From: Aquabacterium sp. A3
GTDB taxonomy: Bacteria; Pseudomonadota; Gammaproteobacteria; Burkholderiales; Burkholderiaceae_C
Length of the DNA: 64,000 nt
Assembly (NCBI RefSeq): GCF_038069945.1
Contig: NZ_JBBPEV010000001.1
Span: forward strand, 1,922,001-1,986,000
Direction of reading: 5' to 3'
Position 1 is the stretch's first letter. Every line of letters begins with the position of its first letter. Shown here one piece after another: positions 16,373-25,221 of this stretch. The notes below the pieces were generated by a model. It was given only the letters and a program-made list of their open reading frames with translations, made no database searches and was not told where the DNA came from. The position numbers were made by a program, and so were the translations under genes.

Positions 16373-18495
16373 GAAGTCCTCCAGTCGTCCATGCCGGACG
16401 GGTTCAGGGTGTGGTGGGCCGGGAAGCCCGGATGGGCGCGGCCTGCTTTGTCGTATTCGCGTTCGATGGCCACCAGGAAGTGGCGCTGGCCCATCGCTCG
16501 GTGGGTCGCGTGGCCCTCAGCGGCGGCCAGGAAGGCGGCGGCCAGGGCAGCGTTCTTGATCTGGGCGCCCGACAGGGGATACCAGTCGGCCAGCTCGGCC
16601 AGGTCCACATCGGCGGCCAGCGGGGCCTGCTCGGGCAGGTGCAGGCGCCACAGGGCCTGGCGCACCCGCACCTCGGGCTCGGGAAACTCGACGATGAACT
16701 CGAAGCGCCGCGAGAAGGCCGCATCGAGTTGGGAGCGCAGGTTGGTGGTGAGCACGGCCACGCCCTCGTAGCGCTCCAGGCGCTGCAGCAGGTAGGCGGT
16801 CTCCAAGTTGGCGTAGCGGTCTTGCGCGTCTTGCGTGTCGGTGCGCTTGCCGAAGAGCGCGTCGGCCTCGTCGAACAGCAACAGGGCGCGCGAACGCTCG
16901 GCCAGGTCGAACACGGCCGCCAGGTTCTTCTCGGTTTCGCCGATCCATTTGCTGACCAGGCTGGCCAGGTCCACCACCAGCAGGTCCACGCCCAGGGCGC
17001 GGGCCATCACCTCGGCGGCCAGGGTCTTGCCGGTGCCCGGGGTACCGTGGAACAGCAGGCGCACGCCGCGCCGGTCGCCCCGCCCTTGCGCAAAGCCCCA
17101 GTCGTCCAGCACGGTGAGCTGCTGGCTCACACGCCGCACGGCAGACTGCAGGGCCTCGACCGCCTCGTCGGGCAGCAACAGCGCCGACCAGTCGGCATGG
17201 GGCACCACCCGGGTGACGCCCGCGCGCTGCACGGCGCTCACGCGGGCCCGCACGCCATCGGCCACGTCGTCAAGGTCCAAGGGGCGTTGCAGCAAGGTCT
17301 GGCGCAGGGCCAGGTCGCGCACCACGTCGCGGGCTTCATCGGGCTCGATGGGATAGCGCGCCGCCAGCACCGCCGCCTGGTCACCCAGTTGCGGCAACAG
17401 CGTGCGCCACAGGCTGCGGCGGGCCACCGGGGTCAAGGCGCGCACCTGCAGGCGCAGACGCGGCAAACCGGTGACGGGCACGGCCCCGGCGTGGGCCGCA
17501 CTACACACCTGCGTGAGCGGCCAGGGCCAGGCTGCACCGGGGGCATCGGGGGCATCGGGGGCCCCGGGTACATCTTCGTCCGCATCGCCATGTGCGGCGG
17601 CGTCGGGGCCCGACCCGGGCAGCGCATCCTGCGTGTCTTCCAGCCACCAGGCGGCCTGGTACAACCAGGCTTGTCCCAGGCCGGTGTGCTGATTCGGCAC
17701 CCGCACCGCCGCCACGCCGGCCAGCCCCAGCAGGGCCCGCACGCGGGTGCGACGCATGGCCGCCGTGCCACCTTGCACCACGATCTGGCAGGGCTGGCCC
17801 TGGCGCAAGGCCAGCGCGGCGGCCTGCACCTCGGTCTGGGCCAGCCAGTCGTCCAGACCGGGCACCGAGGCCGCGCCACCGTCCAAGGGGGCCCCGATGC
17901 CGTCCGGCGAACGGCCACACCACGCCGCCCAGACCACCTCGTCCAGGTGCAGGCTGCGGCCGTGCCAAGGGCCCTCACCGCCCAGGTGCCACAGGCCCAG
18001 ACGGGCCAGTGGGCCGATGGTCACGGCACGGCGCAAGGCCTCGCGGGCCGCGTCTTCATCCACCATGCGTCCATGGGCCTCCAGCCACGACAGGGCCAGG
18101 GTGACGGTGGCGCAGGGCGCTCCGTCCGGGTGCCACAGGCGCAACAGGGCCGCCAGGCATTCGTGGGCGTGGGGCAAGGCCGCCAGCACCAGGAGGTCGG
18201 CCATCACATCGGCCGGGAGTTCGTCACGTGCGTTGGCCGTGCCCAGGGCCACCATGCGGGCCAGGGGATGCTGGTCGGGCACCGTGATGGCCGCCTCTCC
18301 GGCGGCCATGATCCGAGGCTCCGCCCAGGCCTGCACGGCCTGCACCGTGCGGGCGCGCTGTGCGGCGCGCGACGGCTCTTCGGCGGGCATCGCCGTCGAG
18401 AGGTGCGACGCCAGGCGCAGGGCCACGTCGGCCACGGCCAGCTGGGTGTGCAGGCACACCTGCTGCAGCCAGTCATCACGCGGCACTTCATGCAT
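16369..18495 (-). CDS. eCIS AAA+ ATPase (Afp15-like)
   Basis: A 708-residue cytoplasmic ATPase. The AAA+ module is C-terminal: Walker A LFHGTPGTGKT at about residue 482, Walker B LLLFDEADALFG at about 538, an arginine-finger-type block (LDAAFSRRFEF) and a lid-like helical end with the sensor-2 region (WYPLSGAQIKNAAL). The N-terminal 400 residues are the variable part typical of injection-system ATPases. Afp15 and its relatives are needed for full particle assembly; the exact mechanism is not settled. The start at 18495 overlaps the preceding gene by eight bases. This is one of the core genes that identify the locus as an eCIS rather than a prophage. Confidence 0.92.
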   Translation of the reverse strand: MHEVPRDDWLQQVCLHTQLAVADVALRLASHLSTAMPAEEPSRAAQRARTVQAVQAWAEPRIMAAGEAAITVPDQHPLARMVALGTANARDELPADVMADLLVLAALPHAHECLAALLRLWHPDGAPCATVTLALSWLEAHGRMVDEDAAREALRRAVTIGPLARLGLWHLGGEGPWHGRSLHLDEVVWAAWCGRSPDGIGAPLDGGAASVPGLDDWLAQTEVQAAALALRQGQPCQIVVQGGTAAMRRTRVRALLGLAGVAAVRVPNQHTGLGQAWLYQAAWWLEDTQDALPGSGPDAAAHGDADEDVPGAPDAPDAPGAAWPWPLTQVCSAAHAGAVPVTGLPRLRLQVRALTPVARRSLWRTLLPQLGDQAAVLAARYPIEPDEARDVVRDLALRQTLLQRPLDLDDVADGVRARVSAVQRAGVTRVVPHADWSALLLPDEAVEALQSAVRRVSQQLTVLDDWGFAQGRGDRRGVRLLFHGTPGTGKTLAAEVMARALGVDLLVVDLASLVSKWIGETEKNLAAVFDLAERSRALLLFDEADALFGKRTDTQDAQDRYANLETAYLLQRLERYEGVAVLTTNLRSQLDAAFSRRFEFIVEFPEPEVRVRQALWRLHLPEQAPLAADVDLAELADWYPLSGAQIKNAALAAAFLAAAEGHATHRAMGQRHFLVAIEREYDKAGRAHPGFPAHHTLNPSGMDDWRTS

Positions 18496-20209
18496 AGCGA
18501 AACCTCACAACGGCGTTGCACAAGGGCACCCAGCCTGGGTCGAGGTCGAGCGCGAGACGGCGGATGCGGGTGTCCACCTGATCGGGCTCGAAACAGACCT
18601 CCACCCAGCCCGGTTCGACCCGCAGGATGGCGGGGCGCTGCACCAGCCAGGCCATGGCCGCCTCAGGGGTGGCGAAGCCATCGGGCCCCGGGGCATGGGC
18701 GTCCTCACCCAGGTCGGCCCACAGGCGTTCAGACCAATCCCGCACTTGCTGACGGGCGGTGCGGTGCACGGCGTCGCAGTGCTCGGGGCTCAGCGCCTCG
18801 GTGCCCGGGCTGCCGCCCTCGGCCACCACGCCGAAGCCACCGCACCACAAGCGGCTGACCGGGTCGTGGGGGGGCACGCCCAGGGCCTCGGCCAGCGCTG
18901 CACCCAGGCAGGCTTCGGCGTGCAACAGGCTGGCGTGACCCGCGCCCGGAGACAGACGCGAGGCCAGTTCGGCGCACAGCGTGGGCCACACCCGGGGCAA
19001 GCGCCCCAACCAGAAACAGGCGCCCGCCCAAGCGGTGGCCAGGGTGTGGCGCGCATCCAGCTGCTGCGGCAACTCGGGCACCACGGGTTCACCGACCTCA
19101 CGACGTGATGGCTGATGCGTCTGAGCCGCGACCTCGCGGTCTGCAGGCTCATGCGCCACGGTGGGGGCTTCGCCAGGGTTCGACCCCGCCTGAGACGGCC
19201 GGACAGCGGGCTGCGGCCATGGGGCGGCAGGGGACGCCTCAGGCACGGCACGGCGCACCGCCTGGCGACCTGTGGCGGCCTGCCCGTGCGCCACCCCTTG
19301 AAACACCTGGGCCCGCCAGCGTGGCCACCGGGCCTGCACCTCGGCCGCCTGCGCCCAGGGCCAGCACCAGGCGCCCAGCAGCGCCGCCAGCGCATCGCCA
19401 ATGTCGGGGCTGGCAGCCCAGCGCGCCACCAGCGCGGGTTGACGCTTCACCCAGGCCTGCCAGGCCATCAGCACGGGTGTGTTCAGAGGGGCAGCCACCC
19501 CGGGCTCGGACGCGGCCGCCTCCTGATGGGTGCCCGAGGGGTGGCGGCCTTGGAGTTCGGTCGCCCACGCGCCCGGCAAGGCCGCGCGCAACACGCGCCA
19601 ATCGTTCAAGCTCAGTCGACGCAGCACGGCGCCCCAGGCCCCGGTGTCTCGTTCGGCCCGCAGCAGCGCTTGCAGCACCGGCGCCACCTCGGCCGGCTGC
19701 GCACAGAGGTGCGACCAGCCTTGTTGCAGCGCCTCGTCGGCCGACAGGTCGGCACGGTCGCCACGGCCAATAAGGCCCATGCACTGCCAGGCCCATTGCC
19801 GCGAGGTGTCGCCCAGCGCACTGCGGTACAGCAGGTCGGCCAAGGCCACGCTGCGGCGCCGGTAACGCAGCACCGCGTGGGTCTGGGGCGACTGCACGCA
19901 GTCGTCCACCGCGCGGCCCACGGCCTGCCACCAGTCCTGGCCCCACTGCGGCGTGGGCGCCTCAGGCCGCCAGCGCGACTGCACCTGCACCCGTGGGATC
20001 AGCACCCACTCCTCCGGGTCGTCGGGCAGGGCGTTGAGCACGGCCTCATCCACATCCTGCAGACTGCCCTGCCAGGCGGCACTCAGCTCGGGCCACTGCC
20101 CCGACAAGGCCGCCGCCTGCGCCGCATCCGCGCAGACGAAGCGCTGATGCAAACGCCCCACCTGCACGGCGGCGTTCGGATCAGGACGGGCACCGGACGG
20201 CAGGCTCAT
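18488..20209 (-). CDS. eCIS protein, possible tape-measure-family (CIS_TMP-like) protein
   Basis: A 573-residue protein just before the ATPase. The first 80 residues (VGRLHQRFVCADAAQAAALS, later PEEWVLIPRVQVQSRW) have the layout of the N-terminus of contractile-injection-system tape-measure-family proteins: a short strand, a helical segment, then a strand with paired hydrophobic residues. The middle is Trp/Ala/Arg-rich helix; residues 325-385 are a Pro/Glu-rich linker; the C-terminal part is helical again. Those family members commonly sit next to the ATPase, which fits. The ATG at 20209 overlaps the previous stop as ATGA. The family call is from general resemblance and is uncertain; otherwise it is an unknown eCIS protein. 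Confidence 0.5.
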   Translation of the reverse strand: MSLPSGARPDPNAAVQVGRLHQRFVCADAAQAAALSGQWPELSAAWQGSLQDVDEAVLNALPDDPEEWVLIPRVQVQSRWRPEAPTPQWGQDWWQAVGRAVDDCVQSPQTHAVLRYRRRSVALADLLYRSALGDTSRQWAWQCMGLIGRGDRADLSADEALQQGWSHLCAQPAEVAPVLQALLRAERDTGAWGAVLRRLSLNDWRVLRAALPGAWATELQGRHPSGTHQEAAASEPGVAAPLNTPVLMAWQAWVKRQPALVARWAASPDIGDALAALLGAWCWPWAQAAEVQARWPRWRAQVFQGVAHGQAATGRQAVRRAVPEASPAAPWPQPAVRPSQAGSNPGEAPTVAHEPADREVAAQTHQPSRREVGEPVVPELPQQLDARHTLATAWAGACFWLGRLPRVWPTLCAELASRLSPGAGHASLLHAEACLGAALAEALGVPPHDPVSRLWCGGFGVVAEGGSPGTEALSPEHCDAVHRTARQQVRDWSERLWADLGEDAHAPGPDGFATPEAAMAWLVQRPAILRVEPGWVEVCFEPDQVDTRIRRLALDLDPGWVPLCNAVVRFRYA

Positions 20210-22491
20210 GCGATGGGCTCCTCGGGATGGGGTGCGAAGTCCGCCCCTGCCTCATGCGTGCCGGTGGTGCCGGGGGTGGCGGGCGCGTCCAGCTCGGGCC
20301 GCCCCAGGATGAAGCCTTGGCCCAACGCGGCCTCGCCGGTGATGGCGGGCTGGAATCCACCCGAGGCCCCGACCACCGTGGCCACGCCCAGGTGCGAGCC
20401 CAGACCCAGGCGCAAGCCACCTTGCACGGTGCACAGGGTGAACGCCGTGTGCGCCGGTTTGTGCAGCTCGATGAGGCGCTCGACGCAGGCGCGCTGGGCC
20501 TCGGTGAGCACCGTGGCAATGACCACCGTGAAGCGATGCGCGAAGTCGTCGAAGCGCACGGGCTCGGTGTCGGCCAGTGGGCGCGTGTTGGGCTCGCCGA
20601 TGAGCCCGCCCACGCGGAAGCCTGCGCCCAGCACGGCTTGGGATTCGCGCGCGGCCTCGTTGCCCATCACCCCACCGCCGCGCAGGCGGTAATGCTCGAG
20701 CAGCACCACCTCGGCGTCGCCCACCAGGATGCCGATCATGCGCTTGAGGCTGGCCACCGTGCCGCGTGTGCGGAACAAGCGCGCGGCCTCGCCCACAAGC
20801 TGTCGCTGCACGGCCTCGGGCCAGCACGGGTCCATCGCCAGGCCCACGAAGCGGCCCAGCCAGGGCAAGGCCTCGGCGGGCGTGATGCGGGGGTCGAGCA
20901 GGCGATGGCGCTCGGCGGCACTGCGGTCCCAGTCGTCCAGCAGACGCGCCAGGGGCATGAGATAGCGATGCAAAAAATCGCGCGAGGCGGGCTCGTGCCA
21001 CAAGGTGCGGGGCAGCTGCTGCAGCCAGCGGTGGCCCGGGTGCTGCACCTGCACGGCGCGCACTTTGGGGCTCTTGTGGCGCGTGCCACGCAGCTCCAGC
21101 ATCACCCACAGGTAACGTCCGGGCGGGGCCATCACCGGCACCTCGAACCACTGCATGCCCTCATCGGGGGCGTCCAGCAAACGGGGCTGGTGCGTGTCGC
21201 GGTACAGCGCGTGCCCTTGGGGCGTTTGCGTCAACTGCAGCGCCCAACTCAGCGAGGACACCAGCGGTGTGCGCTCGGGCTCAGGCACGTCGGTGAAGTC
21301 GGGCAAGGCCCCCACGGGCGCCGTGTGGGGCACGGGGTCGGTGTGGTCCAGCTCGTCGCGGGTGACCATCCACACGCGCAGCTCGGTGCCCTGGGGCACG
21401 CAGGCCTGCACGCGCACCGCCCCCCAGCTGCGCTGGTCGTGACCGCTGTCCAGCGCAAAGCCCAGCACCTGGCCGCGTGTGCGGTAGCGGGCCCGCGCCG
21501 GCGAGGCGTGGCGCAAGCCGCCGGGGCTCCAGTAGGCCACGCGCCCATCCGGCGCCAGCGCGATGCCGGTGTCGTCGTAACCGGGTGCGGACAAGCCTGC
21601 GCCCTGCACCGTGGGCTGCGCGCCCAGCCAGCGCAGTTGCACGAAGTCCTGCCCTGGCGTCATGGCCAGCGTGAGGGGCGTGCCCAGGCGGGCGTCGTCG
21701 TCGCCGCTGACCAGGTCGAGCGCGTCGGCCACCGTGACGGCCGAGCCATTGTGCAAGGCGTGCACACGCGACAGCGCCGCCCCGGGGTTGACCAGCACCC
21801 AGGCCAGCCAGGGCCCGGCACCCATCGCCTGGGCGCCCGCGTCCAGGGCCTGCACGGCCCGACTCACCGTCAGGCGGACCGCGCCGGCACGACGGGGCCA
21901 GGGCATGGCTTGCGGGGCCTCGCAGGCCGACAGTTGCCAGACCTGCCCGTCGTCGGTCAGCACGAACACGGCGTCGCCACAAGTGGCCACGTCCAGCGGG
22001 ATGGCCGTGAACTCGATGCGCCGCGACACCTCGCGCTGCCAGGGGTCGATGACCCACACCGCACGCCGCACCGGGTCGGTCGCGTACAGCAGGTCATGGG
22101 CATCGACGCCCACGGCCACCAGGTGCTGAGGCACCTCACCAGGGTCACCCGCGCCCTCGGTGCCCATGCCGCTGAGGTGCAAGGGGTGGACGGTGGCGTT
22201 GTGCACGCCCAGGGCCGAGGTCTGGCCCCAGATCACGTAGGCCAGATCCGCCAGGGGCTCGGCATCCGTCGCGCCGGCCTGCGGCATGGCGCGGAACAGG
22301 CGGCACCGCGTGTCGAAGGCCATGCCCGTCCAGCGCTGGGCGGGAGCCACCGGCCAGGCCGGTGCCGGGGCCGTCGGGTCGGCCGCGAGCACGAGGTCGT
22401 CGCCGAGCAACGCCACACCGTCGAACGCGCAGCGCCGCCAGTGGGGCAGGCCTCGCATCCAGAGGGTGGCGGCATCGGGGGTCAAGCGCAT
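20206..22491 (-). CDS. eCIS baseplate tail protein with N-terminal beta-propeller-like region
   Basis: A 761-residue protein. About residues 1-480 are rich in repeated short strands with aspartate turns (VAVGVDAHDLLYATDPVRRAV, VFVLTDDGQVWQL), suggesting a six- or seven-bladed propeller. Residues about 515-600 carry the phage tail protein signature (RLLDDWD, ITPAEALPWLGRFVGLAMD, FRTRGTVASLKRMI), the P2 gpI-like fold found in baseplates of contractile systems. The last 150 residues are Gly-rich. It follows the baseplate J gene by 13 bases, the usual order. It likely forms the outer baseplate wedge, the Afp12 position. Confidence 0.82.
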   Translation of the reverse strand: MRLTPDAATLWMRGLPHWRRCAFDGVALLGDDLVLAADPTAPAPAWPVAPAQRWTGMAFDTRCRLFRAMPQAGATDAEPLADLAYVIWGQTSALGVHNATVHPLHLSGMGTEGAGDPGEVPQHLVAVGVDAHDLLYATDPVRRAVWVIDPWQREVSRRIEFTAIPLDVATCGDAVFVLTDDGQVWQLSACEAPQAMPWPRRAGAVRLTVSRAVQALDAGAQAMGAGPWLAWVLVNPGAALSRVHALHNGSAVTVADALDLVSGDDDARLGTPLTLAMTPGQDFVQLRWLGAQPTVQGAGLSAPGYDDTGIALAPDGRVAYWSPGGLRHASPARARYRTRGQVLGFALDSGHDQRSWGAVRVQACVPQGTELRVWMVTRDELDHTDPVPHTAPVGALPDFTDVPEPERTPLVSSLSWALQLTQTPQGHALYRDTHQPRLLDAPDEGMQWFEVPVMAPPGRYLWVMLELRGTRHKSPKVRAVQVQHPGHRWLQQLPRTLWHEPASRDFLHRYLMPLARLLDDWDRSAAERHRLLDPRITPAEALPWLGRFVGLAMDPCWPEAVQRQLVGEAARLFRTRGTVASLKRMIGILVGDAEVVLLEHYRLRGGGVMGNEAARESQAVLGAGFRVGGLIGEPNTRPLADTEPVRFDDFAHRFTVVIATVLTEAQRACVERLIELHKPAHTAFTLCTVQGGLRLGLGSHLGVATVVGASGGFQPAITGEAALGQGFILGRPELDAPATPGTTGTHEAGADFAPHPEEPIA

Positions 22492-22504
22492 GGGTGGGCC
22501 TCGC

Positions 22505-24775
22505 TCAACACACAGTGGGCAACACCGGCACGGGCACCGGCGCGTCCGTCAACGGCGGGGCCACGTCTGCGCCGGGCGCAGGCAGGGCCGTGGCCTCATC
22601 GACCACGGTGACGGCGGCCAACTCGGGCACCACCCAGTCGGCCAGGGTGGCGCGCTCGATCACGGTCCAGGTGCTTTGCGTGCGGCCCTCGGCGTCCACG
22701 CTCAGGGACTCGCGGGCCAGTTGCAAGGCCTCCACATAGGCCACACCTTCGGCCTGCATGGCCACGGCCTCCAGCTCGCGGGCGATCACCGTGCGGCCCA
22801 GGGGCCAGCCACGCCCATCGGGCCCGAAGGGCGGCAGGGGCGAGAGGTACTGATGCAGCAGTTGCGCCACCCAGTCGCGCACGGCATCCAGACCATAGCC
22901 CGCTTGCACGGCCACCGAGACCGACACGGCCACGCGCTGGTAAGTGGGCGGGATGACGTAGAGCTCGGTGGTGACCAGGCGCCATTGGTCGAGCCAGCGG
23001 CAGACCTCGCTCAATTCGCGGCTGTCGGGGCGTGGCGCCTGGGGATGGTCGGGGTCTCGCGCGGGCCACACGACCACGCTGACGCACCCCGGCTGCCGAA
23101 CTTGCGTGGGCGCATGGAACAAGGGCAGGCACTCGGCCCGCACCAGGCTGACGGTGGGCGTCTCGAGGGCCAGGCTGGCGAAGTCGTCCGACGTGACGGC
23201 ACGGCGGTTGCGGCGCAGCTCGGTGGGGATGCGGCGCAGACCCTCTTCGATCGACTCGGCGTCCTCGCCATCCACCGCCGCGAAGGGGTTGGCCAGCTTG
23301 ATCGACAAGCCCGCTGGCCGGCGCAGCGGCAGTGGGGGCACGGGCGAGTTGCGCAGATCGCCCCAGCGGCCGATGGCCTCGGCTGGCACATTGCCCGCCT
23401 CGCCCCCGCCCCAGCGGTAGCTGGCCACGCGCACGCGCTCGCCGATCTGCGGCGCATTCTGGCCAAAGCGCACCGTGCCCGCTTCGCGGTCGAGCACGAA
23501 GTGCCGGTCGTCCACACCGCTGGCATCCAGGTTGTCCACCTGGGTCCAGTCCTGCCAGACGCCTTGCGATTCCACCTGCAGGGGCAAGGGGTGGAGCACA
23601 TCGTGCAGCACCGGGCGGTGGGCCAGCTGAAACACCGCTTCAGGCTGCCCATCGCCACTGCCCAGCAGTTCGGGCGCGGCGTGCACCACCTGTTCACACG
23701 GCAGCACGTTCAGGCCCACCCAACGCACGGGGCCCAGGCGGCTGCCATCGCCCGGCCACACGCGCAACCAGCACCACACGCGGTCGGCGCGTTCATCGTC
23801 CAGCTCGGGCGGATGGTGGCCGGTGCCGGCCAGTCCGGGCTCGACCGGGGGCACACCCCACTCCGCCATCTTGGCCGCACTCGGCAGCTCCAGGCGCACC
23901 ACCCCCGCTTGTCGCAAGCCCTGGGTGTCGTCGCCCGACACCCGCACGGCGGCAAAGCGCGGCTGGCCGTCGGCCCCGGGCGTGCGCAGCGACACCTGCC
24001 ACCACAGCGTGGGCAGCGCGCTGGCGCCACAGGCGCTCACCTCGTCCATCGCCGGGCGCACCGCCTCGGGCATCACGCCCAGGCTGAGCGAGACCGTGCG
24101 GCCCGCACCCGCGTCCAGGGCGATGGCGGGGTCGAAGCCGGGCAGGCCCTCGGGCTTGAGCAAGGCGATCCACAAACAGTTGTCCACCGTCTGGCCCAGG
24201 TCCACGGGCTCTGAGCGCCCATCGGCCTCCAGGCGCTGCACGGTGTAAGGCGCCACGGCCGACACGCTCGGCGTCTGGCGGGCCACGGCGTCGATGCTGG
24301 CCTGTAAGGTGTCGTGCACCTCCGGGTCCAGGTCTTTCATGAAGGTCTGCAGGGCCTGCGGCGTGGCCTCGGCGATCTCGCGCACACGGGCCACGGCCAC
24401 GCAATCCAGCGGCCACAGGGTGGCGTCTTGCGTGACGGTGAAGACGGTGTTGCCCGCCTTGAGCTGGTCACCGGCGTACACGCTCACGCCCACCTCGGCC
24501 TCGCTGACCGCGCGCACCAGGGCATGGGCTGGTCGCGACGGATGCAGGGGCAGGTCCAGCAGGCGCAGAAAGGCCAGTTGCGTGGCCTCGGGCACCTGGT
24601 TGAGGCGGAACTGCAGGCCCTCGCCCATGTAGGCGAACAGCTGCAGCAAGGTGATGCCGGGGTCGCTGTCGAGGTGGTCCGTCCACTGCGGGTTGTAGAC
24701 CGGGATGCGGGCACGCAGCTCGGCATACAGCGACTCGAAGTCGCGGTCATCAAGCACCGGGGTGATCAGGGGCAT
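22505..24775 (-). CDS. Baseplate J-like wedge protein (Afp11-like)
   Basis: A 756-residue baseplate assembly protein of the large eCIS J family. Residues 1-60 contain YNPQWTDHLDSDPGITLLQLFAYMGE, the characteristic opening of these proteins. Residues about 480-700 match the J domain (NPFAAVDGEDAESIEEGLRRIP, RAVTSDDFASLALETPTVSLVRAECLP, YQRVAVSVSVAVQAGYGLDAV). In the particle it forms the wedge arms around the spike with gp25. The ATG shares one base with the stop of the gp25 gene (TGATG), so the two are translated together. Confidence 0.92.
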   Translation of the reverse strand: MPLITPVLDDRDFESLYAELRARIPVYNPQWTDHLDSDPGITLLQLFAYMGEGLQFRLNQVPEATQLAFLRLLDLPLHPSRPAHALVRAVSEAEVGVSVYAGDQLKAGNTVFTVTQDATLWPLDCVAVARVREIAEATPQALQTFMKDLDPEVHDTLQASIDAVARQTPSVSAVAPYTVQRLEADGRSEPVDLGQTVDNCLWIALLKPEGLPGFDPAIALDAGAGRTVSLSLGVMPEAVRPAMDEVSACGASALPTLWWQVSLRTPGADGQPRFAAVRVSGDDTQGLRQAGVVRLELPSAAKMAEWGVPPVEPGLAGTGHHPPELDDERADRVWCWLRVWPGDGSRLGPVRWVGLNVLPCEQVVHAAPELLGSGDGQPEAVFQLAHRPVLHDVLHPLPLQVESQGVWQDWTQVDNLDASGVDDRHFVLDREAGTVRFGQNAPQIGERVRVASYRWGGGEAGNVPAEAIGRWGDLRNSPVPPLPLRRPAGLSIKLANPFAAVDGEDAESIEEGLRRIPTELRRNRRAVTSDDFASLALETPTVSLVRAECLPLFHAPTQVRQPGCVSVVVWPARDPDHPQAPRPDSRELSEVCRWLDQWRLVTTELYVIPPTYQRVAVSVSVAVQAGYGLDAVRDWVAQLLHQYLSPLPPFGPDGRGWPLGRTVIARELEAVAMQAEGVAYVEALQLARESLSVDAEGRTQSTWTVIERATLADWVVPELAAVTVVDEATALPAPGADVAPPLTDAPVPVPVLPTVC

Positions 24776-25221
24776 CAGCGCTGCTCCAGATAGAAGGGGT
24801 AGACCAGCACGTCCTGGCGACCGTCCAGCACGTGGGCGTAATGCAGGTCGATGTGCACGAGCGCCGGGTCGTCGGTGGACAGCACCTGCACCTCGATGAC
24901 ACGGATGCGCGGCTCCCAGCGCACCAGCGCCTGGGTGACCACGCGCTCAATGCCGGCGCGCGTGCCGGGGTTGTTCGGCTGCATCAGGAAGCGGCGCAGG
25001 CCGCAGCCGAAATCGGCGCGCATGACGCGCTCGCCGGGTTCGGTGTCGAGGATGGTGAAGATGGCCTGGCGAACCTTTTCAGGGCCGGACACCACGGGCA
25101 GGCGGCCCTGCGCATCGGGGGTGAGGGGCTGGCCCCAACCCTGGCCGAGGCGGCGGTGGCGTTCGGTCTGGGCGGCCTCGGCCGCCAGAGCGGCTGACGA
25201 GGTGGCGAACAGGCTGCTCAT
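24775..25221 (-). CDS. gp25/GPW-type baseplate wedge protein (Afp9-like)
   Basis: A 148-residue protein of the gp25 family. Visible signatures are GQGWGQPLTPDAQGRLPVVSGPEKVRQAIFTIL and RADFGCGLRRFLMQPN, ending in the strand-rich region RIRVIEVQVLSTDDPALVHI. It bridges sheath and baseplate in contractile tails. I chose the ATG at 25221, not an in-frame start at 25269: it has AAGGAG seven bases upstream and overlaps the previous gene's stop as ATGA. Confidence 0.93.
   Translation of the reverse strand: MSSLFATSSAALAAEAAQTERHRRLGQGWGQPLTPDAQGRLPVVSGPEKVRQAIFTILDTEPGERVMRADFGCGLRRFLMQPNNPGTRAGIERVVTQALVRWEPRIRVIEVQVLSTDDPALVHIDLHYAHVLDGRQDVLVYPFYLEQR

Noticed and set aside
16411..22611. Long plus-strand open frames opposite the eCIS ATPase, 573-aa and tail-protein genes
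   Set aside because: Products are low-complexity His/Gln/Gly/Arg sequences and the minus-strand frames carry real motifs.
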